This document shows positions 1 through 9,241 of a stretch of DNA of 64,000 nt, piece by piece. A program made the position numbers and the translations under genes. The notes under the pieces were generated by a model, which ran no database searches, was not told the origin of the DNA, and was given only the letters and a program-made list of their open reading frames with translations. The DNA lies in contig NZ_JAUQSW010000012.1 of NCBI RefSeq assembly GCF_030581075.1, forward strand, positions 124,001 through 188,000, given 5' to 3'. This DNA is from Hymenobacter cheonanensis (GTDB lineage: Bacteria; Bacteroidota; Bacteroidia; Cytophagales; Hymenobacteraceae). Position 1 is the first letter of the stretch. Each line of letters opens with the position of its first letter.

Positions 1-1207
1 CCAGCCCCGCCTGGCGCAGGGCCGCAATCAGCAGCAGGTTCACGTCGGCCGACGTGCCGCGGTGCAGCTCGTAGCTCTTCTTGAGCGGGCCGCTGGCCGA
101 GTAGCGGTTGGTGCCGTCGTACTTCACGCTCTTCAGCACCAGCTCGCGCACCGCCGCCGCCCGCGCGGCCGGGTCGGGGTACTGCGCAACCAAGGGCTTA
201 ATGGCTTCGGCCAGAAAGCCCGCGCGGCCTAGCTGGCCGCCAAACTCGTCGCTGGCCAGCAGGTCGGTATTGATTTTTTCCCAGGAGCCGCTCACATTGC
301 GGTACGTGTCGCCGGGCATGCGCTGGCCGGCCAGCTCAAAGTTGATGCGCGCCACGTAGTCGCGGGTGGTCGTCATGTAGGGCTCGTCGCGCAGGGCGGG
401 CACGTTCTGCATGGCCCAGTGATAGTTGGTAACCTGGGCTTTGAAGGCTTCGCTGCTGGCTGCCACGCGGCCCACGGTTCCATTAAAGTCGCTGCCTCCT
501 TCGGTAAAGCCGCCCGCGGTATGCAGCATATACTGCGTCTGGCTCTTTTCCTGGGTTTGCAGCGTCAGTGGCACGTAGCCCTGCATCAGCATCTTGTAGT
601 CGAAATACTCCGGAATTTCGGCCTGAAACTCGCTCCAGCGGGTGGGTATTTCGCGCTGAAACGTCCAGTCCTGGAAGTTGAACAGGAAGTCCGACGTTAC
701 CGTGTAGGCGTACTCAATCACGGCGCCCTCGCGCACGCCAGGCAGCGTAAACTTGCGCACCTTCAGGTTTTTGGTGCGCTCTTCCGTAAAGGCCTGGCCC
801 GTTTCGAGCTTCACCTTTTCGATTTTGCCGCCCACCTCGTTGTAGGTGAAACCGCGCAGGCCCACTATTTTTTCTTCTCTCGTTCCCTGGTGGTAAAGTG
901 GTATTTCCACCGTGGCCATCTCGTAGCCGGCTTTTTTGAGAATCTTGATGCGCGTTATGCGCTCCGACTCCAGCTGAAAGCTGTTGTTAGTGAGGCGGAA
1001 GCGCGTGACGCCGTAGTCGTAGAGCACCACGGCCGGCGCGGCGCTGTCGCCCACAAAGCTTTTGGCCTGAAAATCGACGGGCTCCGGCTTGCCAAATTTT
1101 ATTTCGACGGGCTGCACGGCCGGAGCCTGCTGGGCGGCGGCAGCGGGGCCTAGCAGCATAGCCGCGCTCATTGCCAGTGGGACTGTTACGAGTAATTTTG
1201 TAACCAT
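1..1207 (-). CDS. DUF3857/transglutaminase-like secreted protein (3' end beyond window)
   Basis: Reads from an ATG at 1207 to the window edge, so only the first ~402 codons are visible. The N-terminus has a signal peptide (MVTKLLVTVPLAMSAAMLL...AAAQ). About residues 60-240 look like the DUF3857 beta-domain that precedes a transglutaminase-like fold in Bacteroidota. The last visible stretch, GTSADVNLLLIAALRQAGL, is where the papain-like fold carries its catalytic Cys (G-x-C-x-D), but here the position is Ser, so a non-enzymatic, binding role in the periplasm is possible (inference). Family assignment is confident, the biological role is not known. The upstream 100 bp separate it from the convergently ending MFS gene. 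Confidence 0.8.
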   Translation of the reverse strand, partial: MVTKLLVTVPLAMSAAMLLGPAAAAQQAPAVQPVEIKFGKPEPVDFQAKSFVGDSAAPAVVLYDYGVTRFRLTNNSFQLESERITRIKILKKAGYEMATVEIPLYHQGTREEKIVGLRGFTYNEVGGKIEKVKLETGQAFTEERTKNLKVRKFTLPGVREGAVIEYAYTVTSDFLFNFQDWTFQREIPTRWSEFQAEIPEYFDYKMLMQGYVPLTLQTQEKSQTQYMLHTAGGFTEGGSDFNGTVGRVAASSEAFKAQVTNYHWAMQNVPALRDEPYMTTTRDYVARINFELAGQRMPGDTYRNVSGSWEKINTDLLASDEFGGQLGRAGFLAEAIKPLVAQYPDPAARAAAVRELVLKSVKYDGTNRYSASGPLKKSYELHRGTSADVNLLLIAALRQAGL

Positions 1208-1311
1208 AGCAGGAAGAGAAAGCTGCTGGGTTAAAAAAGGCTTATATAGCCTAGCGCAGCTCGGTAAAAGTAGGCTTCTGCCAGCTAATTACCAACTCTT
1301 CCTCACCTATT

Positions 1312-2574
1312 CTACACCACTTCCTCGGGCGCGCCCACGGCCAGGGCCTGGGCGGCGGGCACGTCGTTTTCGGCCGGGCCGGGCGGCTGCGCCTGCACGC
1401 CCAGCCAGAGGTAGGCCAGGGCCGCGAGCACGCTCGCCAGGCTCAGGGCGTGCACCCAGGGCAGGCGGGCGGGCTGGTTGTCGAAAATCCAGCCGGCCAG
1501 CAGCGCCCCGATGCCGATGCCCACTTCGAGGGCAATGTACATGGTGGCCACGCCCCGGCCCCGGCGCGCGGGGTGGCTCAGGTCGATGGTCCAGGCGTAG
1601 AGCGTGGGCGAGTTCAGGCCCGTGCCTACGCCGAATATGACGGCCCCCAGCAAAAACACCGGCACCGACGGCGACCACACCAGCACCGCCAGCCCCAGCG
1701 CCAGAATGCCGGCCGACCAGCGCAGCACCGGCACCCGGCCGTAGGTATCGCTGGCCTTGCCCGCCACCAGCCGCACCACCAGGGCCGCCACCGTGTAGTA
1801 GATGTAAAACAAGCCTTTGCTAGGCAGGCCCAGCACCTGGCTTTGGTCGGGAATAACGGTGAGCACCGCCCCAAACGGAAACAAGCACAGAATGGTAGTG
1901 AGCGCGGGGGCAAACACCCGGGGCTCCAGCACCTCCTGGCGCCAGTCGAGCCGGAGCAGGGCGAAGCTGAAGCGCCGCCGCTGCGCCAGCGGCAGGGTTT
2001 CGGTGAGCGAGCCCTGCACCAGTACCGACAGCAAAGCCATGCCGGCCGAGCAGTAGAACATGGTATTGAGCGAGAAGTGCTCGACCACCTGGGTGCCAAA
2101 CCACGGCCCGATGGCCATGCCCAGGCTGCCCGTCATGCCGAGCAGGCCCATGGCCTCGCCACGCTTTTCGGCGGGCACAATGTCGGCTACAAAAGCGGCG
2201 GTGCCCGTGGGCTTGAAGCCGGTGCTGAAGCCGTGCAGCAGCCGCAGCCCCAGAAAGCTGGCCACCGTGAGCGCCCACGGATACACCAGCCCGCAGAGCA
2301 CGCATACCAGCGACCCGAGCACCATCACCGGAATGCGCCCCACCGTGTCGGCCAGCTTGCCCGAAAACGGCCGCGAAATAGCCGCCGTGAGGGTAAACAA
2401 GGCAATGATAAAGCCTTTGTACTCGCCGCCGCCCAGCCGCGTGAGGTGGCCAGGCAGTTCGGGGAGCAATAAGTTGAATGAAGCAAAAAACAGAAACGAC
2501 GACAGGCACATCAGCCAGAAGCCCCGCGAATACGAACCAAGCATAAGTGCCGCAAAGGTCGGGCTCATTTCCAT
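1312..2574 (-). CDS. Major facilitator superfamily transporter
   Basis: Polytopic inner-membrane protein of about 420 residues with the MFS pattern of 12 hydrophobic segments. Motif A is visible after helix 2 (GKLADTVGRIPVM) and a motif-B-like region follows (LRLLHGFSTGFKPTG). The first membrane segment begins only about 40 residues from the chosen ATG. Three ATGs compete (2574, 2568, 2544); the last starts just before helix 1, and a GACCTTTG -7-like element near 2554-2561 would favour it. Substrate cannot be read from sequence; drug or metabolite efflux is usual for this subgroup. It is divergent from the ABC transporter gene that starts at 2655, so the two may share the 80-bp control region. 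Confidence 0.85.
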   Translation of the reverse strand: MEMSPTFAALMLGSYSRGFWLMCLSSFLFFASFNLLLPELPGHLTRLGGGEYKGFIIALFTLTAAISRPFSGKLADTVGRIPVMVLGSLVCVLCGLVYPWALTVASFLGLRLLHGFSTGFKPTGTAAFVADIVPAEKRGEAMGLLGMTGSLGMAIGPWFGTQVVEHFSLNTMFYCSAGMALLSVLVQGSLTETLPLAQRRRFSFALLRLDWRQEVLEPRVFAPALTTILCLFPFGAVLTVIPDQSQVLGLPSKGLFYIYYTVAALVVRLVAGKASDTYGRVPVLRWSAGILALGLAVLVWSPSVPVFLLGAVIFGVGTGLNSPTLYAWTIDLSHPARRGRGVATMYIALEVGIGIGALLAGWIFDNQPARLPWVHALSLASVLAALAYLWLGVQAQPPGPAENDVPAAQALAVGAPEEVV

Positions 2575-2654
2575 TGCGGGCGTGGTAAAATAATTCGGCC
2601 TGCCAAAACGGCCTCTATCCCACCCCGGCCCCAAATGTGCCGTACCGCTAGCCT

Positions 2655-4544
2655 ATGAATTGGTTAACCTCCCTCCTAACAAGTATTTCTGCCAAAAACC
2701 CCGGCCACGGGCGCGGCCCCGATAAGCCCGCCGTGAGCGTGCGCGAGCGGGTATCGGCGCTGCGCCACCTGCCGGCCTTTCTGAAGCTTATCTGGCTCAC
2801 TTCGCCGGGCCTCACGCTGGGCAACATTGCCCTGCGCCTGCTGCGGGCGGCGCTGCCGCTGGCCATGCTCTACATCGGGCGCCTTATTCTGGATGATGTT
2901 GTGCAGCTGAGCCGGCTGCCAGCGGCTGGCCGGGCCGTGTCACCGGTGTTCGGGCTGGTGGCGCTGGAGTTTAGCCTCGTGCTGCTTACCGACGCCTTGG
3001 GCCGCGCCGTGGCCCTGCTCGACTCGCTGCTCGGCGACCTCTTTGCCAATGCCAGCTCGGTGCGCCTCATGCGCCACGCCGCCGAGCTGGACTTGGACCA
3101 GTTTGAGGACAGTGCCTTTTACGACAAACTGGAGCGCGCCCGCCGCCAAACGCTCTCGCGGTCGGTGCTCATGAGCCAAGTGCTGGCCCAGGGCCAGGAT
3201 GCCATCACGCTCGTGCTGCTGGCCGGGGGGCTCGTGGCCTTCCAGCCCTGGCTGCTGGGGCTGCTGCTGCTGGCCGTGGTGCCCGCCTTTTTGGGCGAGA
3301 GCCACTTCAACGAGCGCAGCTACTCGCTTTCGCACTCCTGGACGCCCGAGCGCCGCGAACTCGACTACCTGCGCCAAACCGGGGCTAGCGACGAAACCGC
3401 CAAGGAAGTCAAAATCTTCGGCCTTTCTGATTTTCTCATCGCCCGCTTCTCCACGCTCTCCGACCAGTTTTACCGCCAGAATAAGGCGCTGGCCCTGCGC
3501 CGCGCCGGCTGGGGCACGGTGTTCGCGGCCATCGGCGCGGCGGGCTATTACGGGGCGTACTTATATATTATTAAGCAAGCCGTGAGCGGGGCTATTTCCA
3601 TCGGCCAGCTCACGTTTCTGGCGGGCTCTTTCGCTAGGCTGCGCGCGCTGCTCGAAGGCATCCTGAGCCGTTTCAGCCAGGTGGCCGACGGCGCGCTGTA
3701 CTTGCAGGACTTTTTCGACTTCTTTCAGATTACGCCGCGCATTGTGCGGCCCACCGTGGGGCAGGCCGTGCGACCGTTTCCGCGCCCCATCCGGCAGGGC
3801 TTCACGTTTGAGGATGTGGGCTTTAAGTACAAGAACGCCGAAAAATGGGCCCTGCGCCATTTGAGCTTTGAGCTGCATGCCGGCGAAAAGCTGGCCCTGG
3901 TGGGCGAAAACGGCGCCGGCAAAACCACGCTCGTCAAGCTGCTGGCCCGCCTCTACGACCCTAGCGAAGGCCGCATCCTGCTCGACGGCCACGACCTGCG
4001 CGAGTACGACCCCGCCGAGCTGCGCCAGGAAATCGGCGTCATCTTCCAGGATTTTGTGCGCTTCCAGCTGCCCGCCGGCCAGAACCTGGCCGTGGGCCGC
4101 ATCGAGGAGCGCCAGAACCAGCCCCGCATCGAGCAGGCCGCCCACCAGAGCCTGGCCGACTCGGTTATCGCCAAGCTGCCGCTCGGCTACGACCAGATGA
4201 TAGGCCGCCGCTTCAACGGCGGCGTGGACCTAAGCGGCGGCGAGTGGCAAAAAATTGCGCTGGGCCGCGCCTACATGCGCGAGGCCCAGCTGCTCATCCT
4301 CGACGAGCCCACCGCCGCCCTCGACGCCCGCGCCGAGTACGAGGTGTTCGAGCGCTTCAAGGAGCTGACCCAGGGAAAAACCGCCGTGCTCATCTCCCAC
4401 CGCTTCAGCACCGTGCGCATGGCCGACCGCATTTTAGTGGTAGAGCACGGCCGGGTGCAGGAAATCGGCTCGCACGAGGAGCTGTTGGCCAATAATGGCC
4501 GCTACGCCGAGCTGTTTCAGCTGCAGGCTGCCGGCTACCGCTAG
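2655..4544 (+). CDS. ABC transporter, fused permease/ATPase (MsbA-like half transporter)
   Basis: 629 residues, the normal size for a type IV exporter half that works as a homodimer. The N-terminal ~360 residues contain the membrane helices (for example LRLLRAALPLAMLYIGRLI). The ATPase domain follows with Walker A GENGAGKTT (about residue 416), signature LSGGEWQ (about 525), Walker B LLILDEPTAALD (about 547) and the switch His in LISHRFST. Substrate is unknown; lipids, peptides or drugs are typical for the family. The gene stands alone between the divergent MFS gene and a phosphatase gene 77 bp downstream. Confidence 0.9.
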   Translation: MNWLTSLLTSISAKNPGHGRGPDKPAVSVRERVSALRHLPAFLKLIWLTSPGLTLGNIALRLLRAALPLAMLYIGRLILDDVVQLSRLPAAGRAVSPVFGLVALEFSLVLLTDALGRAVALLDSLLGDLFANASSVRLMRHAAELDLDQFEDSAFYDKLERARRQTLSRSVLMSQVLAQGQDAITLVLLAGGLVAFQPWLLGLLLLAVVPAFLGESHFNERSYSLSHSWTPERRELDYLRQTGASDETAKEVKIFGLSDFLIARFSTLSDQFYRQNKALALRRAGWGTVFAAIGAAGYYGAYLYIIKQAVSGAISIGQLTFLAGSFARLRALLEGILSRFSQVADGALYLQDFFDFFQITPRIVRPTVGQAVRPFPRPIRQGFTFEDVGFKYKNAEKWALRHLSFELHAGEKLALVGENGAGKTTLVKLLARLYDPSEGRILLDGHDLREYDPAELRQEIGVIFQDFVRFQLPAGQNLAVGRIEERQNQPRIEQAAHQSLADSVIAKLPLGYDQMIGRRFNGGVDLSGGEWQKIALGRAYMREAQLLILDEPTAALDARAEYEVFERFKELTQGKTAVLISHRFSTVRMADRILVVEHGRVQEIGSHEELLANNGRYAELFQLQAAGYR

Positions 4545-4621
4545 GCCCCGGCGCCTGCCGCGCCCCTAACCTTATACTTACCAGCCCTGTTTGGCCGCCA
4601 GTTCCTCACCTTCTGTCCCCA

Positions 4622-5209
4622 ATGCCCGACTTTACCGCACTCGACAAAGCCCGCCTGTATTTGCTGTATCGCCTTAGCCCGCTGGCGCCGCCCGTGCGCC
4701 GGCCCCGGGTGCTGCGGGTGGTCATTATCCGGCACGGCGAAAAGCCTGCGGATGGCGATAACCTATCGTGCGCCGGCCTCAACCGGGCGCTGGCTCTACC
4801 GGCCGTGCTCGACCGGCTGCTGCCCACGCCGCCCAACTATGCCTACGTGCCCATCATCGGCACCAACGACGACAGTACCAGCCAGGCCCGCATGTTCCAA
4901 ACCATTACGCCCTATGCGGTGCGGCACAACCTGTGCGTAAACAGCGACTATGCGGTCGATAATGCAAAAGGTCTGGCCCAGGAGCTGCGCCGCCAGCGCG
5001 GTACGGCCTTGGTAGTATGGGAACACAATGCCATTTCGGAAATCGCCAAGCAGCTAGGCCTGGATGAGGAGCTGGAGTGGCCCGACGAGGACTTCGACAG
5101 CATCTGGACCATCGATTTCAGCGGCGGCGGCGCCAGAGGCAAGGCCAAGCGCCCCACCCTCACCAGGCATCGGCAAGGCATTCACCCGGCCGCTACCTGC
5201 CCTGGCTAA
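4622..5209 (+). CDS. Histidine phosphatase family protein
   Basis: 195-residue protein of the phosphoglycerate-mutase-like fold. The phospho-accepting His lies in VVIIRHGEK (about residues 34-42), and the second catalytic His in VVWEHNAISE (about 132-141). No signal peptide is seen, so it should be cytoplasmic. The segment NDDSTSQARMFQTITPYA between the motifs matches the part of these proteins that compares substrates after RHG. The substrate cannot be assigned. The last ~20 residues are basic and low in complexity and may be an extension peculiar to this lineage. Confidence 0.8.
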   Translation: MPDFTALDKARLYLLYRLSPLAPPVRRPRVLRVVIIRHGEKPADGDNLSCAGLNRALALPAVLDRLLPTPPNYAYVPIIGTNDDSTSQARMFQTITPYAVRHNLCVNSDYAVDNAKGLAQELRRQRGTALVVWEHNAISEIAKQLGLDEELEWPDEDFDSIWTIDFSGGGARGKAKRPTLTRHRQGIHPAATCPG

Positions 5210-5389
5210 TAGGCCAGCACACCGCGGTTTTGGTTTGGCGTGGCCTATCATTTGGCGGCTTGGTCAATTCAAACGTTGGGTTGCGCGGCCAGCCACTACC
5301 CGGCGGCTTGGGTCAATAAGCTGAGCAGTAGCTAAAAAGTAAATTTCTTGGTGTAGCTTAGGGTATTCATTGAATTCCCATCTTTTCCC

Positions 5390-6064
5390 ATGAAACTTAC
5401 TTCTACCATCCAGCTAATCTGCCTGTTGAGCCTGGGCTTGCTTTCCAGCTGCCTCACCTCGCGCGACGCCCGCATCGAATCGAGCTACAGCTACCGCGGG
5501 CGCTTCCGCCACTACCGCACCTACGGCTTTTTGAGCGGCAATGGCCTGGCCGCCGATAGCACCCGCCTCAGCGAGTCGCTGCGCGATGCCATCAAGCAGC
5601 GCCTGCGCCTGCAAGGCTACAAATACTCGCGCCGCAACCCCGACCTGATGGTGAGCTACAAGCTTTTTGAAGGCGATATGCGCTTCCCGGGCTTTGTGCA
5701 GGAAGACATCACGCGCTGGGTGAAAAACAACGAGGCCGAAAACGAAGAAACGCCCGAAGAGCAGCGCCACGCCTACCAGCCCACCCGCCTGCTTATGCTC
5801 GACGGCACGCTCATGGTCACGCTTATCGATACCAAAACCGACAACGCCATCTGGAACGGCTACGCCTCGGGCGTAACCGTGCCCGAGGGTATTCGGGGCG
5901 AGTACGTGCTGGTGCGCTCGGTGCGCTCCATCTTCGACCGCTACCGCATTTTCACCGAAAACTACTTCAATGGCGGCAACCTCGACGGCGCCATGAATGG
6001 GGAGCCCACCGGCGAGCCCGGTGCCCCTAGCGTGGCTCCGCCACCCACCGAAACCCCGCGCTAG
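5390..6064 (+). CDS. DUF4136 domain lipoprotein
   Basis: 224 residues. The N-terminus is a lipoprotein signal with lipobox LLSSC (Cys at residue 21), so the mature protein should be anchored to a membrane facing the periplasm. The body (YRGRFRHYRTYGFL..., then DLMVSYKL, IWNGYASG) fits DUF4136, a family of small Bacteroidota and proteobacterial lipoproteins of unknown function. The C-terminal ~30 residues are Pro/Gly/Glu-rich and probably disordered. The ~180 bp upstream hold no obvious gene. Confidence 0.8.
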   Translation: MKLTSTIQLICLLSLGLLSSCLTSRDARIESSYSYRGRFRHYRTYGFLSGNGLAADSTRLSESLRDAIKQRLRLQGYKYSRRNPDLMVSYKLFEGDMRFPGFVQEDITRWVKNNEAENEETPEEQRHAYQPTRLLMLDGTLMVTLIDTKTDNAIWNGYASGVTVPEGIRGEYVLVRSVRSIFDRYRIFTENYFNGGNLDGAMNGEPTGEPGAPSVAPPPTETPR

Positions 6065-6109
6065 GCTGCAGCGGGCTACTTTTCGCTTTCGCTCAAACCG
6101 GCTTGGGTG

Positions 6110-6117
6110 TACCTTTG
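6110..6117 (+). promoter_or_regulatory. Probable nuo operon promoter, -7 element TACCTTTG
   Basis: Exact match to the Bacteroidota -7 consensus TAnnTTTG, 43 bp before the nuoA ATG. At the expected distance upstream (spacing 19) the sequence is TTC rather than TTG. Predicted leader about 35-40 nt. Confidence 0.6.
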
Positions 6118-6160
6118 CCTGTCCGCGCCAGTGCGCCCGCTACCTAACTAGCTGTCTTTT

Positions 6161-6619
6161 ATGCTACTCGCCGTTAATTCTTCGTATCAGCCCAGCGACT
6201 ACCTGCCCATTCTCATTCAGTTTGGGCTAGCGGTAGCCTTCGTGGCCTTCGCCATGGTCGTGTCGCACCTCGTGGGCCCCAAGCGCCACAGCAAAGTAAA
6301 AGACGCCTCCTTCGAGTGCGGCATCGAGAGCGTGGGCAATGCCCGCACGCCCATTTCGGTGAAGTATTTCCTCACGGCCATCCTGTTCGTGCTCTTCGAC
6401 GTGGAAGTAATTTTCATGTATCCCTGGGCCGTGAATTTCCGCCAGCTGGGCACCGCCGGCTTCGTGGAGATGATTATCTTCATGGCCCTGCTGATGGCCG
6501 GCTTTGGCTACGTTATCAAGAAAGGGATTCTGCGCTGGAACGAAGCTGTTCCCAGCCAAACTTTCGCCGCCAAGCCGGTGTTGGAAAAACAGCCCGCTAT
6601 TGCTGCGCAGGCTGCTTAA
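6161..6619 (+). CDS. nuoA: NADH-quinone oxidoreductase subunit A
   Basis: 152-residue membrane subunit of respiratory complex I. Three hydrophobic helices are visible (ILIQFGLAVAFVAFAMVV; YFLTAILFVLFDVEVIFMYPW; MIIFMALLMAGFGYVI). The signature KDASFECGIES loop between helices 1 and 2 and FDVEVIFMYPWAV are diagnostic of NuoA/ND3. The C-terminal ~25 residues are an Ala/Lys extension. It is the first gene of the nuo operon, 14 bp before nuoB. Confidence 0.97.
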   Translation: MLLAVNSSYQPSDYLPILIQFGLAVAFVAFAMVVSHLVGPKRHSKVKDASFECGIESVGNARTPISVKYFLTAILFVLFDVEVIFMYPWAVNFRQLGTAGFVEMIIFMALLMAGFGYVIKKGILRWNEAVPSQTFAAKPVLEKQPAIAAQAA

Positions 6620-6633
6620 ATTGACGTATTCTC

Positions 6634-7191
6634 ATGGTTGATACCCGCGTTCCCGAAATCAAATCTGTGCCGGCCCCCGAGGGCATTGAGGGTGCAGGCT
6701 TCTTCGCTACCTCTCTGGAGAAAGTAGTGGGCATTGCTCGCGCTAACTCGCTGTGGCCCCTGCCCTTCGCTACCTCGTGCTGCGGCATTGAGTTCATGGC
6801 AACAATGGGCGCGCACTACGACATCTCGCGCTTTGGCTCCGAGCGCCCCAGCTTCTCGCCCCGCCAGGCCGATTTGCTGATGGTAATGGGCACCATCGCC
6901 AAGAAAATGGCCCCCATCGTGAAGCAGGTATATGAGCAAATGGCCGAGCCCCGCTGGGTGTTGGCTATGGGTGCCTGCGCCTGCTCGGGCGGCATTTTCG
7001 ACAGCTATTCGGTGCTGCAAGGCATCGACCGCATTATCCCGGTCGATGTGTACGTGCCCGGCTGCCCGCCCCGCCCCGAGCAGGTGCTCGACGGCCTGAT
7101 GCGCGTGCAGGACCTCGCCAAGAACGAGAGTATCCGCCGCCGCAACTCGCCCGAGTACCAGGCCCTGCTGGCTTCCTACAACATTAAATAA
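6634..7191 (+). CDS. nuoB: NADH-quinone oxidoreductase subunit B
   Basis: 185-residue peripheral subunit that binds [4Fe-4S] cluster N2, the last iron-sulfur centre before quinone. Cluster ligands are visible in FATSCCGIEFMA, in MGACACSGG and in VPGCPPRPE. Length is normal. It is followed by a ~100-bp intergenic repeat before nuoC. Confidence 0.97.
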   Translation: MVDTRVPEIKSVPAPEGIEGAGFFATSLEKVVGIARANSLWPLPFATSCCGIEFMATMGAHYDISRFGSERPSFSPRQADLLMVMGTIAKKMAPIVKQVYEQMAEPRWVLAMGACACSGGIFDSYSVLQGIDRIIPVDVYVPGCPPRPEQVLDGLMRVQDLAKNESIRRRNSPEYQALLASYNIK

Positions 7192-7195
7192 TTTT

Positions 7196-7290
7196 GAGCT
7201 GCTAGCCCTTAGCTATTAGCTGTCAGCTCCCGTTTTCAGAGTCTGGCAGCAAAAAGCTACCCGCTACCAGCCACAAGCTCACAGCTTATC
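7196..7290. repeat. Imperfect palindromic repeat rich in AGCT between nuoB and nuoC
   Basis: The 95 bp between nuoB and nuoC are built from AGCT/TAGC-containing words. The left part (from TGAGCTGCTAGC) roughly matches the reverse complement of the right part (CAAGCTCACAGCTTA), so the RNA could fold into a long imperfect hairpin within the operon. It resembles a dispersed intergenic element rather than coding sequence. Confidence 0.5.
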
Positions 7291-7291
7291 T

Positions 7292-7861
7292 ATGGCTGAC
7301 CCCACCAAAGAAGAATCGCCCGCCGCCCAGGAAACTGCTGCTGCGCTAGACCCTACCGCTCAGCAAAATGCGCAGGTACTGGCACTGCTGCACAGCTTGT
7401 TTGGCGAAGCCACTTTCACGGACGTGCACGAGCCGTATGGTTTGCTCACCGTCACGACCAAGCGCGAGCATATTCACAATATCGTGGCGGGTTTGCAGCA
7501 GGATGAAACGCTTAAGTTTCACTTCCTGACCACCATGTGCGGCATCAATTACCCCGAAAACCTGAACCAGGAGCTTGGGATGATTTACCACCTGCATAGC
7601 CTGGTGCACAATGTGCGGCTGCGCATCAAGATTTTCTTCCCCCTGGCCGACCCGGTGGTGCCCACGCTCACTGACCTCTACGCCACCGCCAATTGGATGG
7701 AGCGCGAGGCCTATGATTTTTTCGGCGTCATCTTCACGGGCCACCCCAACCTGCGCCGCATTCTCAATGTGGAGGATATGGATTACCATCCCATGCGCCG
7801 GCAGTACCCGCTTGAAGATGGTACCCGCGAAGACAAAACCGACCTGTTCTTCGGTCGTTAA
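7292..7861 (+). CDS. nuoC: NADH-quinone oxidoreductase subunit C
   Basis: 189 residues, homologous to the 30-kDa subunit of complex I. The conserved core is visible: LTDLYATANWMEREAYDFFG and then GHPNLRRILNVEDMDYHPMRR, followed by the C-terminal PLEDGTREDKTD. It is separate from nuoD, unlike the nuoCD fusion of enterobacteria. The first ~35 residues are an Ala/Gln-rich extension of low complexity. Confidence 0.96.
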   Translation: MADPTKEESPAAQETAAALDPTAQQNAQVLALLHSLFGEATFTDVHEPYGLLTVTTKREHIHNIVAGLQQDETLKFHFLTTMCGINYPENLNQELGMIYHLHSLVHNVRLRIKIFFPLADPVVPTLTDLYATANWMEREAYDFFGVIFTGHPNLRRILNVEDMDYHPMRRQYPLEDGTREDKTDLFFGR

Positions 7862-7911
7862 TCGCTTTACAACTACAAGTTAATCTGACACATAAATCCT
7901 CCCGAGTCGTC

Positions 7912-7952
7912 AGGCTCCCCCTCTCCCCAAGGAGAGGGGGCCGGGGGGTGAG
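7912..7952. repeat. GC-rich dispersed-type repeat with hairpin, upstream of nuoD
   Basis: CCCCCTCTCC and GGAGAGGGGG form a perfect 10-bp stem with a tiny loop, followed by CCGGGGGGTGAGG directly before the nuoD ATG at 7956. Such CCCCTCTCC hairpin words recur in other bacterial genomes as dispersed elements (established knowledge, general). Here its end serves as the ribosome-binding region of nuoD. Confidence 0.55.
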
Positions 7953-7955
7953 GTT

Positions 7956-9218
7956 ATGGCAGTAAACGACGCCCTGGCAGGCACCCACAAGATTATTGAA
8001 GAAGCCAAGGAGCAGCAGGGCGGTCAGCTCGTGCCCACGCTCAACGACTTCTCGCAGGAGCTAACGACCCTCAACCTGGGCCCGACTCACCCCGCCACGC
8101 ACGGCATTTTCCAGAACATCCTGCAAATGGATGGCGAGCGCATTATCTCGGGTGTGCCCACTATCGGCTACATCCACCGCGCATTTGAGAAAATTGCCGA
8201 GCGGCGGCCCTTTTACCAGATTACGCCGCTCACCGACCGCATGAACTACTGCTCGTCGCCCATCAACAACATGGGCTGGCACATGACGGTGGAGAAGCTG
8301 CTAGGGGTGACGGTGCCCAAGCGGGCGCAGTACATCCGGGTGATAATGATGGAGTTGGCGCGTATTGCCGACCACCTTATCTGTAACTCCATCCTGGGCG
8401 TAGATACCGGCGCTTTCACCGGCTTCCTCTACGTGTTTCAGGAGCGCGAGAAGATTTACGAGATTTACGAGGAAGTCTGCGGCTCGCGCCTCACTACCAA
8501 CATGGGCCGCGTGGGCGGCATGGAGCGCGACCTTTCGCCGGTAGCCATTGAAAAGCTGCGCAAGTGGCTGAAAGAGTTTCCGGCCGTGATGAAGGAATTT
8601 GAGGCCATGTTCAACCGCAACCGCATTTTTATGGACCGCGTGGTAAACGTGGGCCCGATTACGGCGGAAAAGGCGTTGAACTACGGCTTCACCGGCCCCA
8701 ACCTGCGGGCCGCCGGCGTCGATTACGACGTACGGGTGATGAACCCGTATTCTTCCTACGAAGACTTTGAGTTCGATATTCCGGTAGGTACCAACGGCGA
8801 TACCTACGACCGCTTTATTGTGCGCAACGAGGAGATTTGGCAGAGCCTGCGCATTATCAATCAGGCCCTTGACCGCCTGCCCGATGGCCCGTTCCACGCC
8901 GATGCGCCGCACTACTACCTGCCTCCCAAGCAGGCCGTGTACAAGAACATGGAGGCGCTGATTTATCACTTCAAAATCATCATGGGCGAGATTGACGCCC
9001 CGGTGGGTGAAGTATACCACTCGGTAGAAGGTGGCAACGGCGAGCTAGGGTTCTACCTGGTTTCGGATGGGGGCCGCACGCCCTACCGCCTGCACTTCCG
9101 CCGCCCGTGCTTCATCTATTACCAAGCCTATTCGGAGATGGTGGTGGGCACAAGCCTCTCGGATGCCATCGTGATTTTGTCGTCGATGAACGTAATTGCC
9201 GGCGAGCTGGACGCCTAG
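7956..9218 (+). CDS. nuoD: NADH-quinone oxidoreductase subunit D
   Basis: 420-residue 49-kDa subunit that, with NuoB, forms the quinone-reduction chamber. Diagnostic motifs are LGPTHPATHG (about residues 45-54), GYIHRAFEK and the C-terminal DAIVILSSMNVIAGELD. The ATG at 7956 lies 3 bp after a GC-rich repeat, so the leader of this cistron is unusual. Length is normal for bacterial NuoD without a NuoC fusion. Confidence 0.97.
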   Translation: MAVNDALAGTHKIIEEAKEQQGGQLVPTLNDFSQELTTLNLGPTHPATHGIFQNILQMDGERIISGVPTIGYIHRAFEKIAERRPFYQITPLTDRMNYCSSPINNMGWHMTVEKLLGVTVPKRAQYIRVIMMELARIADHLICNSILGVDTGAFTGFLYVFQEREKIYEIYEEVCGSRLTTNMGRVGGMERDLSPVAIEKLRKWLKEFPAVMKEFEAMFNRNRIFMDRVVNVGPITAEKALNYGFTGPNLRAAGVDYDVRVMNPYSSYEDFEFDIPVGTNGDTYDRFIVRNEEIWQSLRIINQALDRLPDGPFHADAPHYYLPPKQAVYKNMEALIYHFKIIMGEIDAPVGEVYHSVEGGNGELGFYLVSDGGRTPYRLHFRRPCFIYYQAYSEMVVGTSLSDAIVILSSMNVIAGELDA

Positions 9219-9241
9219 TTTTTAAGTTGAAAGTACCTGAT

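Noticed and set aside
1450..2472. 340-codon open frame on the plus strand
   Set aside because: Antisense to the MFS gene; its composition (His/Gln/Arg-rich, no domains) is what the complement of a GC-rich membrane gene gives.
9107..9241. 45-codon upstream extension of nuoE
   Set aside because: Overlaps the end of nuoD in another frame; NuoE homologues start near MEPITAAAKP.
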